Below, one piece after another: positions 53,696 through 62,990 of a stretch of 64,000 nucleotides of DNA. Numbering within the stretch: the stretch's first letter is position 1; the number at the start of each line of letters is the position of its first letter. The stretch covers positions 62,001 through 126,000 of the forward strand of contig NZ_BJDT01000004.1 in assembly GCF_005405285.1 (NCBI RefSeq), in the 5' to 3' direction. A program made the translations under genes and the position numbers. The stretch is from Weissella sagaensis. Lineage in GTDB: Bacteria > Bacillota > Bacilli > Lactobacillales > Lactobacillaceae. The notes under the pieces were generated by a model. It was not told the DNA's origin, ran no database searches, and saw only the letters and a program-made list of their open reading frames with translations.

Positions 53696-53877
53696 GCTTG
53701 TTGTTCCTGATAATATTTTTGTTTAATTTTAGCAATCCTTACTTCATTTTGACGATCTTGTTGTTGAACCATTTCAACAACCGTTAACAAAATTGTAACT
53801 ACCCCCACAATAATCGTCATGCCAACCATTGCTTCTACTAATAAAAATCCTTTACGTTGTAAAACGATACGTACCAC
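53668..53877 (-). CDS. comGE: Competence pseudopilin ComGE-like
   Basis: This 69-residue protein has the prepilin motif RKGFLLVEA and a hydrophobic helix; the tail is short and charged. The only canonical start is the GTG at 53877, but AGGAGG (53877-53882) overlaps that codon. A non-canonical ATC at 53868 has better spacing (eight bases), so the true start is uncertain. It overlaps comGD by 26 bases and comGF by 28. Identity rests on motif and position. Confidence 0.75.
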   Translation of the reverse strand: MVRIVLQRKGFLLVEAMVGMTIIVGVVTILLTVVEMVQQQDRQNEVRIAKIKQKYYQEQQAWLKGEVLP

Positions 53878-54244
53878 CTCCTAATTGAAAAATTAAACTA
53901 ACATATTTTTTCGTTTTTACATTAAAAAATCTAATCGTACCAGCTGTCACATATGTTTTTTTCCAACGAATTTTAGTATAGTTATCTGCTCGCCAATTAG
54001 TGGGTAACGTAATTTCTTCATCCCCAATAAAAATGGTTTGTTGTCGACTTAATATATCAAATTCAGAAAAGTACCCAAGATTCGCTTGTTGTTGCATTAA
54101 CAGATACTTTTCCTGAAATTCAGTTTTTACACACTGCCAGTCACGATCTTGCTTATCGGTCACTATTATAATAGGGATTGAAATTAACAGGCCGATCATT
54201 AGGACAACAATGGTTTCAACCAACGTAACCCCTTTGCGAATCAT
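53852..54244 (-). CDS. comGD: Competence pseudopilin ComGD
   Basis: The protein has 130 residues from the ATG at 54244, directly behind the comGC stop. A longer open frame to 54286 lies inside comGC. The prepilin motif RKGVTLVET (Gly-Val cleavage site, Glu5 present) is followed by a hydrophobic helix and a globular domain with TLPTNWRADN. It is a minor subunit of the transformation pseudopilus. Confidence 0.85.
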   Translation of the reverse strand: MIRKGVTLVETIVVLMIGLLISIPIIIVTDKQDRDWQCVKTEFQEKYLLMQQQANLGYFSEFDILSRQQTIFIGDEEITLPTNWRADNYTKIRWKKTYVTAGTIRFFNVKTKKYVSLIFQLGGGTYRFTT

Positions 54245-54245
54245 C

Positions 54246-54581
54246 CTACTTGCCTTGAACAACAACGCGATCTCCCTTAATTTCAAAATGTGCTCGTCCC
54301 ATTTGCTGTACTTGTGCAGACGTTAAATAACCAGAATTCATTAATGTTGATAACGTTATATCCTGTCGTTCTGTATCATTATGGGCAATTCGATACATAT
54401 TTACCTGATTTTGCAAAGTATTAAATAATACTGTTTGTTGCTTTTCTTCAGCCATTTTTCGAATATTAAATACGTTTGGGTAGATCAGCACTACTAATAA
54501 TCCAACAATAAATAAAGTTGTTACAACTTCAATTAATGTAAATCCTTTCCGTGTACGGACACGACGTTGCATTTTAATCAT
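54246..54581 (-). CDS. comGC: Major competence pseudopilin ComGC
   Basis: The protein has 111 residues from the ATG at 54581, which overlaps the comGB stop as ATGA. The open frame further upstream lies inside comGB. The class III prepilin motif RKGFTLIEV is perfect, followed by the hydrophobic polymerisation helix. The helical domain ends with TLSTLMNSGYLTSAQV, typical of ComGC. It forms the main shaft of the transformation pilus after processing by ComC, which is not in this window. Confidence 0.92.
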   Translation of the reverse strand: MIKMQRRVRTRKGFTLIEVVTTLFIVGLLVVLIYPNVFNIRKMAEEKQQTVLFNTLQNQVNMYRIAHNDTERQDITLSTLMNSGYLTSAQVQQMGRAHFEIKGDRVVVQGK

Positions 54582-55570
54582 TGGATAATACCTCCCATAC
54601 TTTGATACATTGGTACAAGCGTTAAATAATACATGCCAATCACAACCACACCAATTATTGCAAAACAAATCGGTTGAATGAATGTCATATATTTTTGAAT
54701 AAGTTCATCAAGTAATCGAAACTTACGTTGTGCTAATATTTGGAATTCTTCACCAACTTGATATTGTGGTTGCCCACGTGTAAACAGTAACGAACATTCT
54801 TTGGGTAATAATTCTAATTCCAAAATAAATTGGTCAATGGTGCGCCCATCACTTAATGCTCGCCATGCCTTATCACCGATATAAGCTGTTAATTGATACT
54901 GTCGTGCTTGTTGCGCTCGTTTAACAATTGTCGATAGTTCCACGCCACTAGTTAACAATAATCCAAGCTGCAAGCAAATATAATACTCAACACTAAGTTT
55001 AATCACTTTACCAACCAATGGTACTTTCATTAATAGTTTTAAACGTTTATACCATGATTGTTTTTTATAATAAAAAATGCCACTTACAATACTTACAGTC
55101 CAACCTATCACCCAATAATAAGGCTTTTTTATATCTAATAATTGTAAATTAACACCCAATTGTTGCAATTCTGGTAATAAAAATATCACGAATGCCGCTA
55201 ACATAAATCCTAATAAAATTAATAACACAGCTGGATACAAAAGTACTTGTCGTAATTTGCGATATTGCAATAAGCGATCACGTTCACGGTGCCCCAATGC
55301 TTGTAATAATTCTACTAAGCGCCCATGGACAGCTGCAAAGTCTAATTGCTGAATTAATTCTTGCCTGACATATGGGGTCATTACTTGTGAAAACGTTGCC
55401 CCTGCTCGCAATTCCACTAAAATTAAATGTATTTGTTGCTTTGGTATTTTTAACAATACTTGTACCATTTTTAACGCATTTTCTAAATCATAACCCACTG
55501 ATAATAAATAACTTAAATTCTCAAAAAATTCCGCTTGCCTTTTGCGCTGCCACATGATTTTTTTCTTCAT
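54578..55570 (-). CDS. comGB: Competence pilus membrane platform protein ComGB
   Basis: This 330-residue protein of the GspF/PilC family has two cytoplasmic helical domains and three membrane segments (about 110-132, 152-170 and 300-322). Conserved features are FFENLSYLLSVGYDLENAL at the N-terminus and GLLLTSGVELSTIV in the repeat domain. It is the inner membrane base of the transformation pilus and couples to ComGA. It overlaps comGA by 50 bases. Confidence 0.9.
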   Translation of the reverse strand: MKKKIMWQRKRQAEFFENLSYLLSVGYDLENALKMVQVLLKIPKQQIHLILVELRAGATFSQVMTPYVRQELIQQLDFAAVHGRLVELLQALGHRERDRLLQYRKLRQVLLYPAVLLILLGFMLAAFVIFLLPELQQLGVNLQLLDIKKPYYWVIGWTVSIVSGIFYYKKQSWYKRLKLLMKVPLVGKVIKLSVEYYICLQLGLLLTSGVELSTIVKRAQQARQYQLTAYIGDKAWRALSDGRTIDQFILELELLPKECSLLFTRGQPQYQVGEEFQILAQRKFRLLDELIQKYMTFIQPICFAIIGVVVIGMYYLTLVPMYQSMGGIIQ

Positions 55571-56458
55571 TTTTTAACTCCACCAATAAGTTATCAATTT
55601 TATCACCACTGGTAATTTCCAATTGTACATAAGACGATGTCGATTGATAAATCATTTTTTGATAACCCAAACCAACTAAAATTTGTTGTAAAATATCTGC
55701 TGAAATACCAAATGATCGCAATCGATACCAAATACCCGTAATTGACATAGCATGTACTGTACTTAAAATAAGGTGACCACTTAAAGCTGCTTGCGCAACA
55801 ATTTGCGCCGTACTAGCATCTCGAATTTCACCAATAATCATGACATCTGGATGATGACGTAGCGCTAGTTTTAGTAATTGTTCGTAACTCATATTTGCCG
55901 CATTATTGACCTGAAGTTGTAAAAAATCTGGTGCAACCAATTCGACTGGATCTTCAATAGTTAAGACCATTTTATTTTTTAAATACTTTGAAGCAGCATG
56001 ATACATCGTTGTGGTTTTACCAGAGCCCATTTGCCCTGCTAACAAAATCAAACCTTGCTGTCGTCTTAATAAATGACCTAATTCAGTCATCTGATCGGCA
56101 GGCAGCCATTGTAAAACAGCATCTTGCATATCGTAAATTAAGCGAATGACAACAGATTCACGATTTAAAAAATCCGCAACACTAGAAATTCGTAAATACA
56201 AGGACTGTTCATTTAATAAATACTGCCAACGTCCTAATTGCGGTCGACGAATTTCGCTAATATCCATACAAGCCGAAAATTTAATATGCCGAATGATAGC
56301 TTCACCACAATCAGTATTTAACTGACCAATATTTTTTAAACCATTTATTGCATAAGTTAATACCTGAAATCCTTCTTGATTTGTCAAAATATAAATGTCA
56401 CTAACATGGTCACTTGCCGCTTGCTTCAATATGTCGTAAAACGTTTTTTTATTTGCAC
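55521..56458 (-). CDS. comGA: Competence pilus assembly ATPase ComGA, with an apparent -1 frameshift at its start
   Basis: This secretion ATPase powers pilus assembly. It has Walker A AGQMGSGKTTT, the Asp box IEDPVEL, Walker B VMIIGEIRD and the His box HLILSTVHA. The clean frame begins only at a TTG (56429) without a ribosome site, and homology (FYDILKQAASDHVSDIYIL) runs further upstream. No ATG, GTG or TTG exists in that frame back to the stop at 56523-56525. AGGAGG at 56469-56474 sets up a GTG at 56458 in another frame. A -1 shift on the A7 run at 56444-56450 (A-AAA-AAA) joins them, giving VQIKKTFYDI before the TTG and about 312 residues. The cause may be a programmed shift, a mutation or a sequence error. 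Confidence 0.85.
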
Positions 56459-56516
56459 AATTTTTTAACCTCCTAACATATACAATGACGTTAGTCTGAT
56501 AAAAATGTCCAAAAAA

Positions 56517-56552
56517 AATTTCTCAAAAGTGCTTGTACACCTTTGAGAAATT
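56517..56552 (-). terminator. Terminator of the NCS2 permease gene
   Basis: A hairpin of AATTTCTCAAA with TTTGAGAAATT (11 bp), extended by GTG/CAC, is followed on the minus strand by eight T. It lies 10 bases behind the permease stop codon. The comGA promoter must fit into the 40 bases after it or read through it. Confidence 0.85.
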
Positions 56553-56562
56553 CAAATAATAT

Positions 56563-58014
56563 TTAATTTAGCGCCATTACAACGAAATTCAAAATAAACA
56601 ATATTGAAACGAACCATAAGATAATGCTAATTTCATTGAACTTACGTCTAACACTCTTAATCAAAACAAAGAAGATGAATCCAGCAGCAATACCATACGA
56701 AATTGAATATGAAAATGCCATAAACGCTGCTGTAAAGAATGCAGGAATCGCAATTTCAATGTCATCCCAATCAATCAGCTTAAATTCATTCATCATCATA
56801 ATCCCCACAACAACTAGGATAGGCGCGGTTGCAGCACTAGGAATAACGTTAACTAATGGGGCAGCAATAATTGAAAATAAGAATCCAATCGCAACGACAA
56901 CTGCCGTTAGACCCGTACGTCCACCAGCTTTAATACCAATTGATGCTTCAATAAAGGTTGTCGTATTTGACGTTCCAAAAATACCTGCAAACATTGTTGC
57001 AAATGTATCTGCAACTAGTCCACGATCCATTTTTGATTTAAACCCTTTATTTTCATAGAATTCTTTTTGATCTGCTGGTGAAAAAATACCAGTTGAAATA
57101 CCCGTACCAATAAACGTACCGATTGCATCAAACAAACCAGAAAGGCCCATTGAAAAGACTGTTAAAATGACGATTAAAATATCTTTTGGTGACGTAAACA
57201 TTGACCATAATCCATGTGAGCCTAACGCTTGCCCAAAAATAGATCCAAAGTCATGGAAAGTTGTTGAAAATGCTGATAGACCACTGATGTGTGTATTCGT
57301 AACACCCATTGGTATACCGATTAAAGTTGTTACAAATACTGAAATCAAAAAGGCACCTGGCACATTTGCAATTACTAACAAAACTAGTAATATCAAACCA
57401 ATTAATGCTAGTAACACAGATGGATCAGTAAAAGAAGTTAATTGCGGTGTAGTTCCCCCATTAGCTGTTAAGGTCTCAACTACTTTAGCACCGCCACCGT
57501 CAAACGGTTTGTTATTTAAAGAAATGATATTTTGGCCATCAACTAAAAAGTTAATAAAGCCAGCATTTTTTAATCCAATATATGCAATATAAAGGCCAAT
57601 TCCAGCTGCGATGGCATGCTTTAACTGCACTGGAATTGATTTAACAATCAAAGAACGTACTTTGGTTAACGTAATAATCACATCAACTAAACCAACTAAA
57701 AATACCATTCCCAATGCCTGTTGCCAAGTGTACCCTAACCCAAACACAATTGTATAGGTAAACATAGCTTGCATACCAATTGAAGGTGCTAGTGCGTAAG
57801 GTAAATTGGCAAATAACCCGGTAATTAAAGTCCCCGTTACAGCTGTTAAAATAGTTGCTAAAAACACGCCTTGACTAGGCATTCCCGTCAATGCAAGGAC
57901 TGACGGATTTAAAAAGATAATATAAGCCATCGCAACAAAAGTCGTCATACCGGCAATGATTTCAGTACGTACATTTGTATTGTTTTCTGATAGCTTAAAG
58001 AAACGCTCCAACAT
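56563..58014 (-). CDS. NCS2-family purine permease (guanine/hypoxanthine type)
   Basis: This 483-residue protein has 12 or more helices of the AzgA/PbuG-like NCS2 branch. Markers are GMTTFVAMAYIIFLNPSVL near the N-terminus, GIGLYIAYIGLKNAG, FDAIGTFIG and TTTFIEASIGIKAGGRTGLTAV. It imports guanine, hypoxanthine or adenine by proton symport; which one is not clear. A leader of about 160 bases with a hairpin and T run precedes it, suggesting control by attenuation. Confidence 0.9.
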   Translation of the reverse strand: MLERFFKLSENNTNVRTEIIAGMTTFVAMAYIIFLNPSVLALTGMPSQGVFLATILTAVTGTLITGLFANLPYALAPSIGMQAMFTYTIVFGLGYTWQQALGMVFLVGLVDVIITLTKVRSLIVKSIPVQLKHAIAAGIGLYIAYIGLKNAGFINFLVDGQNIISLNNKPFDGGGAKVVETLTANGGTTPQLTSFTDPSVLLALIGLILLVLLVIANVPGAFLISVFVTTLIGIPMGVTNTHISGLSAFSTTFHDFGSIFGQALGSHGLWSMFTSPKDILIVILTVFSMGLSGLFDAIGTFIGTGISTGIFSPADQKEFYENKGFKSKMDRGLVADTFATMFAGIFGTSNTTTFIEASIGIKAGGRTGLTAVVVAIGFLFSIIAAPLVNVIPSAATAPILVVVGIMMMNEFKLIDWDDIEIAIPAFFTAAFMAFSYSISYGIAAGFIFFVLIKSVRRKFNEISIILWFVSILFILNFVVMALN

Positions 58015-58209
58015 AATAAGTTCTTCTCCCTAAAAAATCATGTCAACGTCATTTGAAAACATGACCCATCCAATAGAGAGTTTCATATCAAAACATGTCG
58101 CATATACACGATCATCCATTAATTCTCTTATGTTTAAGTCTGTGGCAAAACACGTTAACGACTTTATTCAAATAAAATTAACCATATCTCTAAATTAGAA
58201 AATAGTCAA
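58015..58209 (-). promoter_or_regulatory. Promoter and structured leader of the purine permease
   Basis: On the minus strand, TTGACT (58204-58209) and TATGGT (58181-58186), 17 bases apart, form a promoter. The leader then has AAGTC/GACTT, AGAGA/TCTCT and, near its end, TCATGT/ACATGA followed by TTTTTT (about 58031-58060), 30 bases before the start codon. The last is terminator-like. The conserved loops of the canonical purine riboswitch are not found, so the sensor is unknown. Confidence 0.5.
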
Positions 58210-58225
58210 TTCTTTTCAAAAAAAA

Positions 58226-58246
58226 AACTTGTTTTAATAACAAGTT
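58226..58246 (-). terminator. Terminator of yebC
   Basis: A perfect 8-bp hairpin (AACTTGTT with AACAAGTT, loop TTAAT) is followed on the minus strand by a run of about ten T. It lies 10 bases behind yebC. Confidence 0.85.
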
Positions 58247-58256
58247 CTTTGTTGAA

Positions 58257-58979
58257 TTATTCAGCTGTTGTATAAACGGCTTGAACATCTTCGTTTTCTT
58301 CAAGCTCAGAAACCAATCCTGCCAATGATTCTTGCTTATCTTCAGGCACTGCCATTGGATTTTGCGCAACCATTGTAACTTCATCGTTAACCAATACATA
58401 GCCCTTTTCTATTAGTGCATCACGTACTTCTGGAAAGGCCTTTGGCTCAGTATATATTTCAAATTGTTCATCAAATGTTTTCATATCATCTGCACCAGCA
58501 TCTAACATATCTTCAAACAATTGATCTTCATCAATTTCAGTATCTTCATCACGCTCAATTTCAATGTAACCCTTACGATCAAATTGGAATGAAACTGATC
58601 CTGATGTTCCTAATTCACCACCAAAGTGCTTGAATGAAGCACGAACAGATGCAGCTGTACGGTTAGTATTATCCGTTAGAGCTTCAACTAAAACAGCAAT
58701 ACCAGCCGGTCCATAACCTTCATAAGTCAATTCTTGATAGTTAGCACCATCTGCACCAGAAGCTTTGTCCAAAGCACGTTGGATATTATCTTTTGGCATG
58801 TTAGCTGCTTTTGCTTTGTCAATAACCAAACGCAAACCTGAGTTTGAATCTGGATCAACACCGCCTGCTTTAGCTGCCGTGTACAAATCACGAGCTAACT
58901 TTTGGAAAATCTTACCACGCTTCGCATCTTGGGCGTTCTTACGTCCTTGGATGTTATGCCATTTACTATGTCCTGACAT
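58257..58979 (-). CDS. yebC: YebC/PmpR-family protein (YebC-type translation or transcription factor)
   Basis: This 240-residue protein has the family N-terminus [22 protein letters not shown], cited in part as [13 protein letters not shown]. It also has [33 protein letters not shown] and the acidic FDRKGYIEI domain. YebC proteins were annotated as transcription regulators; recent work links them to translation of proline stretches. It is a single gene with its own terminator. Confidence 0.94.
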   Translation of the reverse strand: MSGHSKWHNIQGRKNAQDAKRGKIFQKLARDLYTAAKAGGVDPDSNSGLRLVIDKAKAANMPKDNIQRALDKASGADGANYQELTYEGYGPAGIAVLVEALTDNTNRTAASVRASFKHFGGELGTSGSVSFQFDRKGYIEIERDEDTEIDEDQLFEDMLDAGADDMKTFDEQFEIYTEPKAFPEVRDALIEKGYVLVNDEVTMVAQNPMAVPEDKQESLAGLVSELEENEDVQAVYTTAE

Positions 58980-59031
58980 TTCAGAAACCCCTTTTCTATC
59001 GAAAATTTATCGTCTTATTTTACCATATAAA

Positions 59032-61566
59032 TTAAGTGTTTGCCAGTTTTTCATTATTATTTGGCATAAAATCATATGGTGTTAATCCTTCTAAACCAAT
59101 GTTTGGATCAATACTATTTTGTTCAATTATTGCCACCGTTAATACGGTATCCGTGGTCACCGGATTACTTGTCACGTCTTTATCTCGCAAATTAATTTCA
59201 TCATGTTGCCTACCCACAGGCTCATTCACTTCTAAAATGTCTTGTTGTGAGCTTTTGACTGGTTGTGTATCATCTTTTTTCCCAGTCGCATATTGTAAAA
59301 TACGCGCCTGTAAATTTGTATGCCGATCCACACCTAAAGTTACAACAGCTTCTTGATAGGCACTTAACTGGCCAATTAACACAAGTGACTCACTTGCGCG
59401 CGTTAGACCCGTATACAATAAATTACGTTGTAACATTCTAAAAAAAGCATCTACAAGCGGCATAATGACTAATTTATACTCAGTACCTTGTGATTTATGA
59501 ATTGTTGTGGCGTAAGCTAAAGTAATGTTTTGCCAATTTTCACGCGTATAAATGACCTCACCTGTATCAAAATCAACGACCAATTTATCTTTTTTATCCG
59601 GGTTAGACTTATCCTTGGCTAATAAAACACTCGTAATATAACCAATATCACCATTAAAGACATTATTTTCTGGATCATTAGCTGTTTGCATCACTTTATC
59701 ACCAACACGATAATTAAATGATTGCTTATCCTTTTTTATATTAATAGATTTTTTCTTGCTTGTTGCTGGATTAAAAATATTTTGAACAATTTCATTTAAG
59801 TGATTTACACCTGCTTGTGTCCGATACATTGGCGCCAAGATTTGCATGTCTGCAACTGAATTCCCCTTGTTTTTCCAGCTTTCAGCAATTTTTTCAACTA
59901 ATTTTGGAACCGTATTAACATTAGCTGGGAAAAATGATCGATCAATTTGTTGCTCCGTAAAATCAGCTGGTAAACGTCCATTCTTGACTTCATTTGCCAA
60001 CGAAATAATTGTAGATCCCTTCCCTTGACGATGGATAGTTTCTAATTCACGATAATTCAATAAACCACTCGCCAATAAGTCATAAAAAACGCGGCCCGGT
60101 CCCACAGACGGCAATTGGTCCTTATCTCCGACTAAAATAATTTGCATATCTGCTTGAACAGCTGATAACAATATTGCAAATAATTGCGTATCAACCATTG
60201 ACATTTCATCAATAACTAATAAATTACCTGATATTTCTTCAATGTCAATATCATTAATATTAGCTTCACGTCCCGTAATACCTAATAAATGATGTATTGT
60301 AGTTGCCGCCATCCCAGTTGACTCTTGTAATCTTTTAGCAGCTCTACCTGTGGGCGCAGCTAAATGAATACTATCATCAATTTGATCAATTTTTAGGCCA
60401 TCAGCTCGTAATAGCTTTTTCAAAGTTGCCACAACACCACTAATAATTGTAGTTTTCCCGGTTCCGGGACCACCCGTCAAAATAAATAATTGATTAGTTA
60501 ACGCTGCAATAATAGCTTCTTTTTGTGTTGCATCATAAGTGAAATCGTTAGCAGCCTCTACCTCGCTTAATACGTCTACGACTTGTTTACGTGAATAAGT
60601 TGATTTACTTTGTTGTGTTAAATTAACTAAACGTTCAGCTATTTGATTTTCTGCTTCATATATTTCTTGGATGTAAAAATAACTGCCATCAACCACCACA
60701 ATCCCCTCAGAGGTTAAAGTCAATAATGCTTTTTTTAGCAACTCATCTGTCACAATAGTTTGTTGCCCTTTATCTAACAACGCTTTCGCACTGCGCAATA
60801 ATTCAGGTAACACCATATAAGTATCACCTGAATTAAAAGTTTTATTATTAATGGTCTCAATAACACCTGCTTTAATCCGACGCTCATCTAAAGGATCTAT
60901 ACCTTCTTGTAAAGCAAACTGATCGATGCGTTTGAATGATACACCGTCAATATCTCTAACCAACTGGTACGGATTATCTTTTAATATTTGCAGTGTACTC
61001 TTTTGGTATTTTTGGTATATAGCCATTGATAAAGTTGATCCGAAGCCAAAATCATTTAACGCGATAATCGCTCGTTCCATCCCATCAGCTTTAGTCAATT
61101 TATCAGTAATAACTTGTTGTAGGTCTTTTGAAATGTTTAGCTCATTTAATACATCAGCATTATCCAAAATTAATTCAATTGCGTTAACACCCAATTCGTC
61201 AACAATTTTAGTCGCTGTTGCTTTTCCAACTCCCGGGAAATTTTCACTAGATAAATATTTGACTAATCCTGAGGTCGTACTAGTTGCTTGTCGATGATAA
61301 TTGTTAGCAATAAATTGTATACCGTAACGGGGGTGCTCTTTCAATTGACCAGTAAACTCATAACTAGATCCAATTTGAATATCCCCAAAGCTACCAGTAA
61401 TTGTTATCTCATCATCATTGTATTCAAAATTTTTATCAGAAATTTCAAGTCGTAATACTTTATAAAACGAATCTGATGCTGAGAATAAAACTGTTTGTAT
61501 TTGACCCGTTACTTGAGGAATTAAAACCATTTCATCTTCTAGCATATTATTCTGGCTTGATTCCAT
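59032..61566 (-). CDS. recD2: RecD2-type ATP-dependent DNA helicase
   Basis: This 844-residue superfamily 1B helicase has the long N-terminal extension (about 1-330) with OB-like and helix-hairpin-helix parts (FPGVGKATATKIVDELG). The helicase core has LTGGPGTGKTTIISG (Walker A), VIDEMSMVD (DExx box), VGDKDQLPSVGPG and the C-terminal YATTIHKSQGTE with LLYTGLTRA. Without RecB and RecC, such proteins work in mismatch repair and fork stability. It overlaps the TPR gene by 20 bases and is coupled to it. Confidence 0.94.
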   Translation of the reverse strand: MESSQNNMLEDEMVLIPQVTGQIQTVLFSASDSFYKVLRLEISDKNFEYNDDEITITGSFGDIQIGSSYEFTGQLKEHPRYGIQFIANNYHRQATSTTSGLVKYLSSENFPGVGKATATKIVDELGVNAIELILDNADVLNELNISKDLQQVITDKLTKADGMERAIIALNDFGFGSTLSMAIYQKYQKSTLQILKDNPYQLVRDIDGVSFKRIDQFALQEGIDPLDERRIKAGVIETINNKTFNSGDTYMVLPELLRSAKALLDKGQQTIVTDELLKKALLTLTSEGIVVVDGSYFYIQEIYEAENQIAERLVNLTQQSKSTYSRKQVVDVLSEVEAANDFTYDATQKEAIIAALTNQLFILTGGPGTGKTTIISGVVATLKKLLRADGLKIDQIDDSIHLAAPTGRAAKRLQESTGMAATTIHHLLGITGREANINDIDIEEISGNLLVIDEMSMVDTQLFAILLSAVQADMQIILVGDKDQLPSVGPGRVFYDLLASGLLNYRELETIHRQGKGSTIISLANEVKNGRLPADFTEQQIDRSFFPANVNTVPKLVEKIAESWKNKGNSVADMQILAPMYRTQAGVNHLNEIVQNIFNPATSKKKSINIKKDKQSFNYRVGDKVMQTANDPENNVFNGDIGYITSVLLAKDKSNPDKKDKLVVDFDTGEVIYTRENWQNITLAYATTIHKSQGTEYKLVIMPLVDAFFRMLQRNLLYTGLTRASESLVLIGQLSAYQEAVVTLGVDRHTNLQARILQYATGKKDDTQPVKSSQQDILEVNEPVGRQHDEINLRDKDVTSNPVTTDTVLTVAIIEQNSIDPNIGLEGLTPYDFMPNNNEKLANT

Positions 61567-62215
61567 TCTTCTGACTCCCTAACATAATTGTGATTAATTC
61601 ATCTAACCGACTAGCATCTTGTTGATATTGTTTTGAATTAATCTGCTTAGCCTTCATTAACCATGGATTGTCTTTAGGCATCGTTACTTGTGTAATCAGT
61701 CCTAGGCCAAAGTTAGCAGCATAATTTTGTTCATCTAAATGCAATACTGATTCAAAAACTTTTTTGGCATTTGACAAGTCACCCAAACTCAACCAAATAT
61801 TCCCCAATAAAACTTGGATTTTTATATCATGCGCATCTTGCTGCGCAGCAGTTAAGGCAAACACTAGTGCTTGTTTAAATTTATTTTGTGCATAAAAGCT
61901 TTGCGCTTGCATCACAATAGCATCATGTTGTAATTTTTCATCAGTAATTTTATCAAAAAAAGTCGCAGCTCGTGCGTAATCAGTTGCTGTATAATAAACG
62001 TTTCCAGTTGCATATAATAACGCTTGTTGTGCTTGATTATTATCTTTAAACAATGACAAACTTTTTAGTGCTAATTCTTCGGCTGTAACCAGTTCATCAG
62101 TAACTGTTAGTAAACTTATCAAATCAACATATGCCTGCCAATGATTTGGATTTTTAGAAATATCTTGAACTAAATCTTTTATATTTTTTTGTACCTTATC
62201 ATCTACATTAGACAT
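61547..62215 (-). CDS. Tetratricopeptide-repeat protein
   Basis: This 222-residue soluble helical protein has TPR-like pairs, for example ALLYATGNVYYTATDYARAA and VLLGNIWLSLGDLSNAKKVFE (cited in part: GNIWLSLGDLSNAKKVFE). It probably mediates protein contacts. The order gpm-like phosphatase, TPR protein, recD2 is common in lactobacilli and the three genes are tightly packed here. The function is unknown. Confidence 0.85.
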   Translation of the reverse strand: MSNVDDKVQKNIKDLVQDISKNPNHWQAYVDLISLLTVTDELVTAEELALKSLSLFKDNNQAQQALLYATGNVYYTATDYARAATFFDKITDEKLQHDAIVMQAQSFYAQNKFKQALVFALTAAQQDAHDIKIQVLLGNIWLSLGDLSNAKKVFESVLHLDEQNYAANFGLGLITQVTMPKDNPWLMKAKQINSKQYQQDASRLDELITIMLGSQKNGIKPE

Positions 62216-62232
62216 TTGCTTTCTCCATTTAT

Positions 62233-62895
62233 TTAAATTGTATTTAACTCACTAGCTAACTCATCTAAATAACTTGTATCATTACGCAATAATTCCGTGA
62301 AATTTTGCCCGTCCGTTGTTTCTAAAATCGAGGTACTTGTATTTCCCAAGCCACCACGATCACGTAAATGCGCAAGTGGAATATTTAACAATCCACCCAT
62401 TCCTGTCGTTAAAGCTGCCCCATGACTAAAGAAGATTAAATTAACATCTGGACCACCGTACATTGTAACCGCTTCTTGAACCGCCATTTTAAAGCGTGCT
62501 TGTACTTGTGGAAATGTTTCAGCCCCCGGTACTAAAGCTGCATCAAATTTTTCGGGATGATGGCGTGACGCTTCATACATATCGGCCCAGTTTTGTTTAA
62601 CCTCAAGAAAGGTTTTACCTTCCCAAATACCAAAAGAAAATTCTTTTAAGCCTTCTTGTACAGTTAACGCTGGTTTGTGATCAAGATAAGCCAAAGTCTG
62701 TTCAGCTGTATCTACTGCGCGTTTAATCGGACTCGTAAAGGCATGTTTAAAATTGACATGCTGCAAATGTTGTCCTAATTTTGTAATTTGATCAGTTGAT
62801 TCTGGTAATAATGGTGAATCGCCGCCGGATCCTTGAAAACGGCCTTCAGCATTCCAGACAGTCTTTCCGTGGCGGATAAAATATAATTTCGTCAT
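62233..62895 (-). CDS. Histidine phosphatase family protein (GpmB-like)
   Basis: The protein has 220 residues from the ATG at 62895; the in-frame TTG at 62910 overlaps the GGAG site. The catalytic RHG motif lies in YFIRHGKTVWNAEGRFQG (His about residue 8), with FTSPIKRAVDTAEQT, the acidic EFSFGIWEG and the second His in FFSHGAALT. It may act on phosphorylated sugars or glycerates; the substrate is unassigned. It is first in the unit with the TPR and recD2 genes. Confidence 0.9.
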   Translation of the reverse strand: MTKLYFIRHGKTVWNAEGRFQGSGGDSPLLPESTDQITKLGQHLQHVNFKHAFTSPIKRAVDTAEQTLAYLDHKPALTVQEGLKEFSFGIWEGKTFLEVKQNWADMYEASRHHPEKFDAALVPGAETFPQVQARFKMAVQEAVTMYGGPDVNLIFFSHGAALTTGMGGLLNIPLAHLRDRGGLGNTSTSILETTDGQNFTELLRNDTSYLDELASELNTI

Positions 62896-62945
62896 GCAGT
62901 GATTCTCCAATCAAATTTTAGGTTATTACCTTCATTATAATCAAA

Positions 62946-62978
62946 AAAACGATTAGAAACAAAAGTTCTAATCGTTTT
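62946..62978 (-). terminator. Terminator of ileS
   Basis: A perfect 13-bp hairpin (AAAACGATTAGAA with its complement, 7-base loop) is followed on the minus strand by seven T. It lies 12 bases behind ileS. Confidence 0.92.
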
Positions 62979-62990
62979 ACTGTTAAAATT

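Noticed and set aside
54582..54668. N-terminal extension of ComGC with MFCNNWCGCDW
   Set aside because: It lies within comGB, would put residues before the prepilin motif that are not found in the family, and the ATGA junction gives the start.
58015..58256. Canonical purine riboswitch upstream of the NCS2 permease
   Set aside because: The conserved joining and loop sequences of the purine aptamer could not be found; only a generic structured leader is supported.
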